A stretch of 64,000 bases of DNA from Larimichthys crocea (taxonomy: Eukaryota; Chordata; Actinopteri; Sciaenidae): positions 4,887,811-4,951,810 of the forward strand of contig NC_040029.1 of NCBI RefSeq assembly GCF_000972845.2, written 5' to 3'. Below, piece after piece: positions 53,364-62,955 of the stretch. Positions within the stretch are counted from its first letter, which is position 1; every line of letters starts with the position of its first letter. The translations under genes and the position numbers were made by a program. Below the pieces are notes generated by a model. The model ran no database searches. It was not told the origin of the DNA and saw only the letters and a program-made list of their open reading frames with translations.

Positions 53364-53497
53364 CATCAGCTTCATGATTTTGGTTCATATTTGCCTCCTG
53401 GCTATATATATTCTAAAATTAACTTGTATTTAATGAAATGACCACAATCAAACTGACTGACTGAAAGTCCGGAGCCAGATAAATTAGTCCATATTAG
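53364..53497. other. Unique spacer between unit A copies 1 and 2
   Basis: This is 134 bases with no counterpart elsewhere in the window. It ends in attag immediately before copy 2, and copy 1 is preceded by attagc, so a five-base match flanks both copies. Confidence 0.7.
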
Positions 53498-56347
53498 GTG
53501 AACCTTTCCTGTTTAGGTTAAACAGAACAGTCGACATAGATTCGCGGCTAGGCAACAAGCATCCTAAGACTTGTGTACTCTTTGTTTCTTTGGCCGAGCC
53601 CTGCATTTACTTTTCTACCTTTTTTTTTTTGTTTTGGAAACATGCCTCCTCTGCCATCTGACCATTTCTCCCATTGCTCACTGCGGCTATTCTTTGCCCA
53701 ACTATCCTGAAGGTTGGTGTAGTTTTTCAGGTGGTAATAAAGGAGTTAACCGACGCGCTACAAGCATCAACCTCTCCAACCCCGCTCACGTCAACTTTGT
53801 TGAAGGCGAGACTCTGGAAAACCGCCGTGTCTCACGACTCACTTTGACATTTTACAGTCCGAGTACTCAGAGTAGCTTATTTGTTTTTATTTTTTTAAGT
53901 GTCTATGTCTGTTCGGTCGCTTGCATCTCCAACGCCGAGAGCACAGCCGTCAGGGTTAGGAGGTGAGAATGAAATCCTCTCTCTCTCTCCGAGCTCACAT
54001 TGCTTTTGTCCATTAGTCTGCGGCCATGGAATAGACTTCATGGTCGAACTCCCTTTCGGTCTCCTAGCCTCCTGTCCTATCAGGATCTCTAGTATATGCT
54101 TTGATCTATTCTATAAGTCCAAAGCGCTGCCAAAATAGAGAAAGTGTAGAAGCACTCTACTCTAAATCCTCTATTTTTCAAGTTGTTCTTATAGTTCTTG
54201 GAAACACACAAGTTTGTGTTCTCCCTACAAAAAAGACAAATACAACTCTTCAGATTCAACGAGGAAAAGGCATCTGGAAAAGTAATGTTCTGTGTTTCTT
54301 TTATGAAAGCAAACCTCATTAGATTGGTGCATGTCTGTGTGAGTAAGAGAGTAAGTGAAGAGCTCTGTGAATCCTTGAGTGGACCACTTCTGTACACACA
54401 CACACGAAAAAAACAATATGGTAAGCCACCCACGGGCAAAAAATGCCTCATGCTATCCTTGAAAACCGGCTTTGTACTGAAGGCGACACACCAAAACTTG
54501 TGGTAATTTGGGGGCTGTTTTGGGATCTTAAGAATACATAACCTTGTGACCTGAAATGCAATGTGCTTTGATGCAAATATAACTATGTGGCTACAAGGCT
54601 GAACACTCCGCCACAGGTTATTATAAATACACGTCCACATGAACATACATGGCAGGCAAGGAAGTATAGACAGCATCTGGAAAAAAGAGAAGATCACTCC
54701 AAAACTTTCTAAATCAGCATCTCTGCATGAATTACAGCTATTTAGGTTTCAGGGTCCAACACAGGCCACCAGTTCTGTTCTACTTAACGAGGTTAATAAT
54801 AGGCTGATTACCTGAACCGACTCTTCTTTAACGAGGGAAAGTATAAACACCACTGCGTTGGTCATCATTATCTCGTTGCAGTCAAGGACCAGCTGGATGG
54901 TAAAAACAGTGCTAGTTGAGCAATTAAAGAAATTAGCTGACATGCCAAAAGAGTTGAAAAGTAAAGTTTAGCACGAGGAAAATAAGGGTTCATTTTTGTT
55001 GCTTTCACTGGCAGCGGGGTAAGTGAGCAGCAGCTTGCTTTTATCTCAACAGTGGTTTTTAATGAGAATAAGGCAGCGCGGACGGTGGGGGATAACAATC
55101 AGCACCCAGCGGAGGGCTAAAACAACTCTTCACTGACAGGGTTATTCCACCAAACATTAATTTCTGAACTCTTGTGAAGTAAAAAAAAAAGGTATTTTGT
55201 TAACTAAACATTTAATATAAACTTGTTTTTTTTTTTTTGCATGGATTCATAGTCTGAAAACACGGCATGCTCTTATTTGACCAGTGTGTCATTTTCTACT
55301 TATAAACGACAGCACTTGCTAGTCAAGATCTTGTAATATCAGTAGTTTAGCGAATAAAAATAAATGTTACAGTATTTCTGGCAACACAGAACAGTGCTTT
55401 ATAAATAGTTCAAGCCAGAGAAAACTGACAATGTACATTGGTTTCTTTTTGACTTTGAGCACCACGTGATAGATGATGGACAGGTTTGTTCCGGGATGTC
55501 GATTCTGTCCTTGGATTGTCACACTCCCGAGTATAATCATACTACGTGTATGCTGTGGTGGTTCCTCTTATTTCTTAACAGTCACTCCATCTCTTATGCT
55601 GTTTACAAAATAGCTATTGGTTCAGTCAAATAAACTGAGTTCTCCAGGTTTTTTCACGGCTGTGCACGGCTCCATTCCACCATGAGAGGGGGGCCATTGG
55701 TTAAGTCTGTAAGTTTAGGGCAGAAGTGAGTTCAGCAATTTAGTGCTGTTTTGCACTTGTGTTTGTATTTGACGCATAGATCACTGAATTTCAATAAATT
55801 GCTGAGCCAATTGATTACAGTTGTAATAACCCTTGTAAACTTCTGAAACCACCCAGTGAATGCACTAACTTGCTGGTAAAGAACCACTCTGCACACAAAG
55901 CAGATAGAAACGCCTATAAAAACCTATAGCATAGAAAAAAAATGAAAATGTCAGCTATTGATATTTCATTGTTACATCAACACATCAGTTTAATCTGACT
56001 CTGGGAACCATGGATCCTGTGTAATGAACCATCAGTCTTCTGAACACTGGTTCCTGACCACCGCTGGGGGTCATGAGACCTTCTTGATTTTAATGGGTGA
56101 AAGAAAATCGCTGTTACAGTCCATGTGTAGGATTTAGTGGCACCCAGCAGTGATGTAGGCAGAAATTCAACTATAAAAAGGACATTTCTAATCATCTTTG
56201 GGTTGTTTGCTCTGGGCTTGCTGTAAAAAAATGGTGCTCAACAACTCGCTTGGACCATCAACCTTGGTGGGATCTGACATTAATGTTGTGGCCTGTATGT
56301 TTTTGTTTTTTACAAAGGCCCAGTTCAAATCTAGTTTTCATGCCGCC
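53498..56347 (+). repeat. Unit A, copy 2 (direct repeat, indel-rich)
   Basis: It is collinear with copy 1 over its whole length but differs by frequent one- and two-base insertions and deletions, many outside homopolymers, and by one scrambled stretch (about 55500-55600). Substitutions are comparatively few. That error profile is typical of unpolished single-molecule reads. Unlike copy 1, it runs on without a break into the TATA promoter and coiled-coil gene. From about 54965 onward it also forms the left arm of the large palindrome. Confidence 0.9.
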
Positions 56348-56587
56348 ATATTGGCAGTGCAACCAGCGTGTTTATGTTTGAAATACACCATGTGACTTAG
56401 AAGGTAAACAAATCAGAGAAAAAGGGGGCGGGGCAAATGGAACTGTACAGATCAGAGCAAAACCACACATTAAAGGCACATGCATTGTGACATCATCAGG
56501 ACGGTATATAAGGCCACAAACGCTTCAGTCAGTCAGATCATTTCAGACCCTTTCAAAGCGTGATACCACAGTGAGAAAGAGCCGAAA
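56348..56587 (+). promoter_or_regulatory. Promoter region of the left-arm coiled-coil gene
   Basis: A TATATAAGG box (56505-56513) lies about 75 bases before the ATG at 56588, preceded by TGACATCA (56488-56495), a CRE/AP-1-like half-palindromic site. The spacing suits a transcription start near 56535-56540 and a 5'UTR of about 50 bases. In the right arm the TATA stretch is changed to gttataacc, while TGACATCA is kept. Confidence 0.5.
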
Positions 56588-58187
56588 ATGACAATTTCAA
56601 AGAGACAACGACTGATACAGAATACAACTGTTCGTCAGAGATCTACAACTCAACTACAAGCATACTTGTCGACTGACTACTAGCCAAAGAAAGAAATGCA
56701 TCGCCCGGGGAACCCCAGTGGTAACCAGAAGGCGATGAAGAGCAGAACCGTACGCGGCTGCTTTTGTGAGACCAGCTGCCAACTAACCCAAGAGTTGGAG
56801 GGAAACAAAAGCACAGCTGAAGAGACAAAAAATCCTTGAGGAGTCGTTCATCAACAAGGAAAAAGAGACAATGGAAGGAGCTAGAAGACTCAAGAAGTAC
56901 ACCATCCAAAACATCTCAGCACCGCAAAGATCGCAACCAAGTCATGGCGACAAACACCAGAGAAGAAAAAGAAACTTCTTCAGTTCGACTATGAGGAGCT
57001 GCCAGGTGGCTCACATCATTAATGAGGAAAGTTCCAGGCAGAGCAAAACAAGAACAAGCTTCTTCAGGAGGAACTGGAACCCTCCACATTTCTACCAAGT
57101 GCTCAAGGCCAGGTATGAAAAATGATTGTCCCCAAGCTAAACACAAGCCTTTACCTTGCCGGACTCTTTCTCATGAATCTTCAGAAAGCACTCGTGCAGT
57201 CTGACTACGAAGAAGCCTTCAAGGCACTCCAGTGAAGAGGAGACAAGAACAAACTCTCCAAGAACAACTGGAGCAGGCGAGTGTGTCACTCCATGAGGTC
57301 AGCAGCAGCTGACACCCTGAGGTTGTGACCTTGAGAAGGAGCTGAGCAGAAAGAACTCCTGCAGAAAAGTTATGAGGAGCTGCAAGAGACAACAAAAGCT
57401 CATCAGACAAGTTCTCTGCCGAGATTGTGAGCGGAAAAGAAAAGAACATGACTGTAGAGAAGAACTGACAAGATGGCACGAGACTACCCAGAAATATGAA
57501 AGCCGAAGTCACCACGGTCAGAGAGCAGGCGAGACCCGGCAGCGGTGAGTTGAAACGGAAGTCAAGTCTCAGCAGTCCAGTGTCAATGGCTTCCGTATGA
57601 CCCAAAACGTGAGGGCTGAGCAGGAAGCCATCCGTCAACAGATGGCGAGGAGATCACTGTCCTGCAGCAAAATGCCATGAGAGCAAAAAGAAGATTTTTG
57701 AGAGCGAGCTGGACAACCTGAAAACTGAGCTCAGTGTCAGATCTCACTCAGCCTGAAGCTATCCACTGATTTCACGGCTGAGAGAGAGGCTCTCCAAAAA
57801 TCACAGACATAATGACAACCACACCACCTAAAGGAGCTGAAGCCGCCGAGGACAAGCAGTGCGAGCAGGAAGAGACCCATCAGTCCTGCACTGGCCCTCG
57901 AACCACCGAAGCAGCTGAGAACAACAGTGCGAGCAGCAGGCCGACCATCAGTCCGCGCACTGGCCCTCGAATCCCAGAGAGAGGCTCAGGGAAATCGTTC
58001 CAGACAGGACAGCAGAACCACCTTCTGTCTGGAAGAGGAACCCGTCACTTCTGGGGTTGAGGAAACCACAGAGGTGGAAGAGGAGAATCTAAAACATCGA
58101 GTCACAAAAACCAAAAAAAAAAAAAAATCAAATAAAACAAAAACAAACAAAAAAAAGTTCAAAGTTCAGACATTGTTTATTTCATAG
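56588..58187 (+). pseudogene. Broken coiled-coil protein gene, left-arm copy
   Basis: The ATG after the TATA promoter opens MTISKRQRLIQNTTVRQRST and soon hits a stop, but segments in all three frames continue one protein when compared with the inverted copy. These segments are rich in Glu, Lys and Gln with heptad-like spacing (for example SFINKEKETMEGARRLKKYT and KTRTSFFRRNWNPPHF), then a Ser/Thr/Cys-rich part with a tandem repeat and a Lys-rich tail ending KFKVQTLFIS before the stop at 58187. The composition suggests a long coiled-coil protein, somewhat like myosin-tail, golgin or cingulin-type proteins, but no family was recognised. Frameshifts fall at different places in the two copies. 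Each copy is open where the other is shifted, which argues that an intact parent gene exists or that base errors caused the breaks. It appears to be intronless. Confidence 0.55.
57840..57985 (+). repeat. Two-copy tandem repeat of ~68 bases inside the coiled-coil gene
   Basis: The motif cagtgcgagc recurs at 57857 and 57925, each followed by 'ccatcagtcc' and 'actggccctcgaa'. The unit translates to a Cys/Ser/Thr/Pro segment including HQSCTGPRT. The same repeat exists in the inverted copy (about 59030-59160), so the duplication predates the palindrome. The true period is probably 66 or 69, with indels hiding it. Confidence 0.75.
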
Positions 58188-58444
58188 TTTTTGTAGTTGC
58201 AAAGTTCTTGGGCCTTTTTACAGAAACTTCTGTCCTGTGTCATTCTGATTTAAGATACATCACAGAAACATAAAATGATCTCAGGGTTTGAATTTAGCTG
58301 ATAATATCCTAACTGAAAATAAAAAAATAAAAAAATATTAAAAAATATATAAAAATATAAAAAATATATAACAATATAATATTTATTCAAATATTTGATT
58401 CTTTCTGCAATTAACTGTTTATGCTAAATTCATTTTTTGTCCAT
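58188..58444 (+). other. AT-rich 3' tail of the left arm
   Basis: It contains several AATAAA-like signals in 'gaaaataaaaaaataaa' (58314-58330) and a long A/T-only stretch (58317-58390). It is the mirror image of 58552-58800. It could act as a 3'UTR and poly(A) region of the coiled-coil gene. Confidence 0.5.
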
Positions 58445-58551
58445 TGAGAATTCATGGATTCATGCATTCGTTCTTTAAGCTACATTACAACCAGTTCACG
58501 CATTAACAATAAAAACTGGTTAAAACATGAAATGAATATGTAGAATGCCTC
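58445..58551. repeat. Palindrome loop L (107 bases)
   Basis: This unique spacer separates the two arms, starting tgagaattcatggattcatg and ending atgcctc. A near-identical copy lies at 62051-62158, differing by about two substitutions and one indel. It has no ORF. The edges of the copied segment coincide with the arm boundaries. Confidence 0.95.
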
Positions 58552-58800
58552 ATGGACAAAAAATGAATTTAGCATAAACAGTTAATTGAAGAAAGAATCA
58601 AATATTTGAATAAATATTATATTGTTATATATTTTTTATATTTTTATATTTTTTTTATATTTTTATATTTTTTCATTTCAGTTAGGATATTATCAGCTAA
58701 ATTCAAACCTGAGATCATTTATGTTTCTGGATGTCATCTTAAATCAGAATAAGACACAGAAGTTTCTGTAAAAAGGCCCAAGAACTTTGCAACTACAAAA

Positions 58801-60432
58801 CTATGAAATAAACAATGTCTGAACTTTGAACTTTTTTTTTTTGTTTGTTTTGAATTTTTTTTTTTTTTTGAGTTTTTTTTTTTTTTTGAGTTTTTTGACT
58901 CGATGTTCTTTAGTTCCCCTCCTCCTTTCCACCTCTGGTTTCCTCAAACCCCAGAAAGTGACGGGTCCTCTTCCAGACAGAATGTGTTCTGCTGTCCTGT
59001 CTGGAAGATTTCCCGGAGCCTCTCTCTGGAGTTCGAGGGCCAGTGCAGGACTGATGGTCGCCTGCGCTCGCACTGCTTGTCCTCAGCCTGCGTCGGTGTT
59101 CGAGGGCCAGTCCAGGACTGATGGGTCTCTCCTGCTCGCACTGCTGTCCTCGGCGGCTTCAGCCTCCTTTAGTGGTTTGGTTGTCATTACTGTCGGTGAT
59201 TTTTTGGAGAGCCTCTCTCTCAGCCGTGACTCAGTGGATAGCTTCAGGCTGAGTGAGATCTGAACACTGAGCCAGTTTTCAGGTTTGTCCAGCTCGCTCT
59301 CAAAAATCTTTTTTGCTCTCATGGGCATTTTGCTGCAGGACAGTGATCTCCTCTGCCATCGGTTGACGGATGGCTCCTGCCAGCCCTCACGTTTTGGGTC
59401 ATACGGAACCCTCTGACACTGAGACTGCATGAGACTTGACTTCCGTTTCAAGTCTCACGCTGCAGGGTCTCGGCCTGCTCTCTGACCGTGGTGACTTCGG
59501 CTTCATATTTCTGGGTAGTCTCGTGCATCTTGTCCAGTTCCTTCTCTAGAGTCATTTCTTTTCTTTTCACAGCTTCAATCTCGGCAGAGAGAACTTGTCC
59601 TGACTGAGCTTTGTGTGTCTCTTGCGCTCCTCATAACTTTCTGCAGGAGTTTCTTTCTGCTCAAGCTCCTTCTCAAGGTCAAACCTCAGGGTGTCAGCCG
59701 GCTGCTTGACCTCATGGAGTGACACACTCGCCTGCTCCAGTTGTTCTTGGAGAGTCTTGTTCTTGTCTCTCTCTTCCTGGAGTGCCTTGAAGGCTCTTCG
59801 TAGTCAGACTGCACGAGCGCTTTCTGCAAGATCTCATTATCAAGATCCTGCTGAAGGTAAAAGGCTTGCTTTTTGTAGCTTGGGGACATCATTGTCAACC
59901 TGGCCGTTGAAGCACTTGGTAAGAAAGTGTGGAGCGTTCCAGTTCCTCCTGAAGAAGCTTGTTCTTGTTTTGCTCTGCCTGGAACTTTCCTCATTAATGA
60001 TGTGAGCCACCTGCAGCTCCTCATAGTCGACCTGCAAGAGTTTCTGTTTTTCTTCCCTTGGTGTTTGCGCTGACTTGGTTGGCGATCTTTGCGGTGCTGA
60101 GAGTTGTGGATGGTGTACTTCTTGAGTCTCTCTAGCGCCTTCCTTGGTCTCTTTTTCCTTGTTGATGAACGACTCCTTCAAGGATTTTTGTCTCTTCTAG
60201 CTGTGCGTTTTGTTTCCTCCAACTCTTGGTTGAGTTGGCAGCTGGTCTCACAAAAGCAGCCGGCACGGTCTGCTCTTCATCGCTCTTCTGGTTACCACTG
60301 GGGTTCCCCGGGCGCTGCATTTCTTTCTTTTGGCTGGTAGTCAGTCACAAAGTAATGCTTGTAGGTTGCAGTTGTAGATCTCTGACGAACAGTTGTATTC
60401 TGTATCAGTCGTTGTCTCTTTGCAAATTGTCT
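58801..60432 (-). pseudogene. Broken coiled-coil protein gene, right-arm inverted copy
   Basis: This is the same gene as the left-arm copy, in opposite orientation, so that the two 3' ends face each other across the loop. The start codon is lost by a one-base deletion in the equivalent of aaaatgaca (around 60431). Open segments in different frames include SGNQKSDEEQTVPAAFVRPA, LQVDYEELQVAHIINEESS and KAFYLQQ-like heptad-rich parts, and the stop follows KFKVQTLFIS at 58801. A homopolymer-rich Lys tail (58830-58900) differs in length from the left copy, the kind of site where both real slippage and sequencing error occur. Confidence 0.55.
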
Positions 60433-60674
60433 TTTCTGGCTCTTTCTCACTGTGGTACACGATTTGAAAGGTCGAAATGATCTGACGACTGAAGCGTCGT
60501 GGTTATAACAGTCCTGATGATGTCACAATGCATGTGGCCTTAATGTGGTGGTTTTGCTCTGATCTGTACAGTTCCCATTTGTCCCGCCCCTTTTTCTCTG
60601 ATTTGTTTACCTTCTAAGTCACATGGTGTAATTCAAACATAAACACATGGTTGCACTGCCAATATGGCGGCATG

Positions 60675-62022
60675 AAACTAGATTTGACACGGGGCCTTGT
60701 AAAAAACAAAAACAATACAGGCCACAACATTAATGTCAGACCCACCAAGGTCGATGGTCCAAGCGAGTTTTGACCACCATTTTTCTACAGCAGCCCAAGC
60801 AAACAACCCAAAGAGACTAGAAATGTCCTTTTTATGTGAATTTTCTGCTACTCTCACTGCTGGGTGCCCTAAATCCTACACACTGGACTGTAACAGATTT
60901 TCTTCCACCCATTAAAATCAAGAAGGTCTCATGACCCCAGCGGTGGTCAGGAACAGTGTTCTAGAAGACTGATGGTTGTTACACGGCCACATGGTTCCCA
61001 GAGTCAGATAAACTGAGTGTTGATTGATGAAAAATGAAAATATCAATAGCTGACATTTCATTTTTTTTCTATGCTTAGGTTTTTTTATAGGCGTCCTATC
61101 TGCTTTGTGTAGCAGAGTGGTTCTTCAAGCAAGTTAGTGCATTCACTGGGTGGTTCAGAGAGTTACAAGGGGTTTTACAACGGTAAATACAATGGCTTCA
61201 GCAATTTATTGAAATTCAAGTGATCTATGCGTTCAAATACAATCACAAGTCAAAAACAGCACTAAATTTGCCTGAAGAGCCGGAATCATCACCTCTTCGC
61301 GCCTAAAACTAACAGACTTAACCAATGGCCCACCTCAGTGGTGGAGCCGTGCACAGCCGTGAAAACCTGTGAGAAACTCAGTTTATGTCTGAACCAATAG
61401 CCAATTTTGTAAAACAGACGAGTATGAGATGTGAGGTACTGCAGTAAAGAAGTAAAGAAGCCCACACCTACCTATAGACAGACAGGACAATCCAGGAACA
61501 AACCTTCCATCATCTATCACGTGGTGCTCAAAGTCAAAAAGAAACCAATGTAACATTGTCAGTTTCCTGGCTTACTATTTAATAAAGCACATATGTGTTG
61601 CAGAAAGATGAACATTTATTTTTATTCGATAAACTACTGATATTACAAGATCTTGAACAAAAGTGCTGTCGTTTATAAGTAAAAATGAAAACATGGTCAA
61701 ATAAAGAGATGCAGTGTTTTCAGACTATGAATCAATGCAAAAAAAAAAAAACAAGTTATATGAAATTTTAGTTAACAAAATACTTCTTTTTTTTACTACT
61801 TCAAAAGAGTTCAGAAATTAATATTTGGTGGAATAATCCGGTCAGTGAAGAGTTGTTTTTAGAGCCCTCCGCTGGGTCTGTATTGTTATCCCTACCGTCC
61901 CGCTGCTTGACCTTATTCTCATTAAAACCCCTGGATGAAGATAAAAGCAAGCTGATGCTCACTCTACCCCCGCTGCCAGTGAAAGGCCAAAATGAAACCT
62001 TATTTTCCTCGTGCTAAACTTT
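60675..62022 (-). repeat. Unit A, inverted partial copy 3
   Basis: This is the reverse complement of the downstream half of unit A, matching copy 2 from about 54965 to 56347. It includes an inverted CAGCTCTGG-type element end and the 'gtccagtgtgtagg' repeat. It is cut off by the assembly gap. Confidence 0.9.
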
Positions 62023-62032
62023 NNNNNNNNNN
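62023..62032. other. Assembly gap (10 N)
   Basis: Ten N characters mark a break of unknown true size. The gap lies exactly where the right palindrome arm stops, so contig order and orientation here are uncertain. Confidence 1.
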
Positions 62033-62050
62033 TTCACAGTCATTGGCAAC

Positions 62051-62158
62051 TGAGAATTCATGGATTCATGCATTTGTTCTTTAAAGCTACATTACAACCA
62101 GTTCACCCATTAACAATAAAAACTGGTTAAAACATGAAATGAATATGTAGAATGCCTC
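62051..62158. repeat. Second copy of loop L, without the arms
   Basis: These 108 bases match the palindrome loop at 58445-58551 at about 97% in the same orientation. The flanks (ttggcaac on the left, agaatagttg on the right) do not match the palindrome arms. Confidence 0.95.
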
Positions 62159-62523
62159 AGAATAGTTGTGGTGTTTTTAAAGTGAGGTTGTAGCTGTACT
62201 TATAGCTGCAGTAGAGAAGTAGAGCTATGCACTGCTGTGGACAGGGTCAGCAGAAAAATATATTTTTAAGAGAGAAATGACAATCAGAGGTTGCATTCCA
62301 GTGTCAGCACTGCAAAAAAAACCCAACAAAATACAAGACAGCAATATTTGCAAGACTGTAGCCTAAGCTGCTGAACGTTCCCCTCTGTTGGCAAAATGTC
62401 GTTACTACATAGCAGTGTCAGCAGCAGTCACTCGTGTTCAATGTTAAACAAATAAACCTTCATATTACACAAAATAGCTACGTGAAATATCCCTAGCATG
62501 TGCGCCACCTGGACCACATGCAG

Positions 62524-62554
62524 AATAAATAAATAAATAAATAAATAAATAAAA
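62524..62554. repeat. (AATA)n microsatellite
   Basis: This is a perfect tetranucleotide AATA/ATAA tract of about 31 bases. Confidence 0.95.
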
Positions 62555-62703
62555 GGTTATGCTCCTAGAAATTAAGTCAACGTCACTAGTTTATTTGCAA
62601 CCATAGCAACCAGTGACCAGTGCATGCTGGGGAAACAAAAGCCAAAATCGCCACAGTTGGGCGCTCAAACAAACTAGAACCAAACTTGGACTGTACGTCA
62701 ACT

Positions 62704-62955
62704 GTGTTGAAACTGCAGGTTCTTAGCTCAATCCATTTGAGGTTCGGTCCGTTTTGAACTCCAGTGTCCAAAGGGAAACAGTGAAAACCTTCAAGAAACT
62801 GAGTTTAACTGTGTGGTCCAATAGCACAGGGTGTAAGGGGACTGCTTCGAAGTTGAGACCTTTTGTGTTCAATTCCCCTCTCCTGTGTTCAAACTGGAAG
62901 TTCCTAGCTCAATCTGTGTGACATTTAGTCCACTTTGAACTACGAGCGGGCAAAG
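62704..62955 (+). repeat. Diverged ~71-base direct duplication, 181 bases apart
   Basis: 62704-62773 and 62885-62955 share the order gtgttNaaactg, 'tagctcaatc', a ttNgtcc motif and 'ttttgaac/ctttgaac', with many substitutions. The intervening DNA holds the tRNA-like block. The pattern suggests an old SINE-like composite or two nested insertions. Confidence 0.6.
62807..62884 (+). repeat. tRNA-like SINE promoter with A and B boxes
   Basis: tggtccaatag (62814-62824) matches the polymerase III A box consensus and gttcaattc (62867-62875) matches the B box, 53 bases apart as in tRNA genes. The T-stem pairs poorly and no clean acceptor stem forms, so this is a decayed tRNA-derived SINE head and not a tRNA gene. 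Confidence 0.5.

Larger units (their letters stand above)
54965..58444 (+). repeat. Left arm of the giant palindrome
   Basis: The arm comprises part of unit A copy 2, the promoter and coiled-coil gene, and an AT-rich tail. It is the reverse complement of 58552-62022 throughout, apart from indels. The arm ends at ...ttgtccat (58444) directly against the loop. Confidence 0.95.
58552..62022 (-). repeat. Right arm of the giant palindrome
   Basis: It is the reverse complement of 54965-58444, beginning atggacaaaaaatgaattta at the loop and ending mid-unit at the N gap. It carries an inverted coiled-coil gene copy (58801-60432) and an inverted part of unit A (60675-62022). Differences from the left arm are mostly small indels. 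Confidence 0.95.

Noticed and set aside
54089..54697. 202-codon minus-strand frame in unit A copy 2
   Set aside because: The matching part of copy 1 (about 51170-51771) is open only in shorter pieces and in shifted frames, and the sequence includes a transposon-like element. The frame is not conserved between copies.
58445..58551. Loop explained by a simple missed-adapter (fold-through) long read
   Set aside because: Reading through a hairpin adapter would give arms meeting with no genomic spacer. Here the spacer is 107 bases of genomic DNA found again at 62051, so a chimera of another kind or a real template switch is needed.
62807..62884. Functional tRNA gene
   Set aside because: A and B boxes are good, but the T stem and acceptor stem do not pair, so it is a SINE head.
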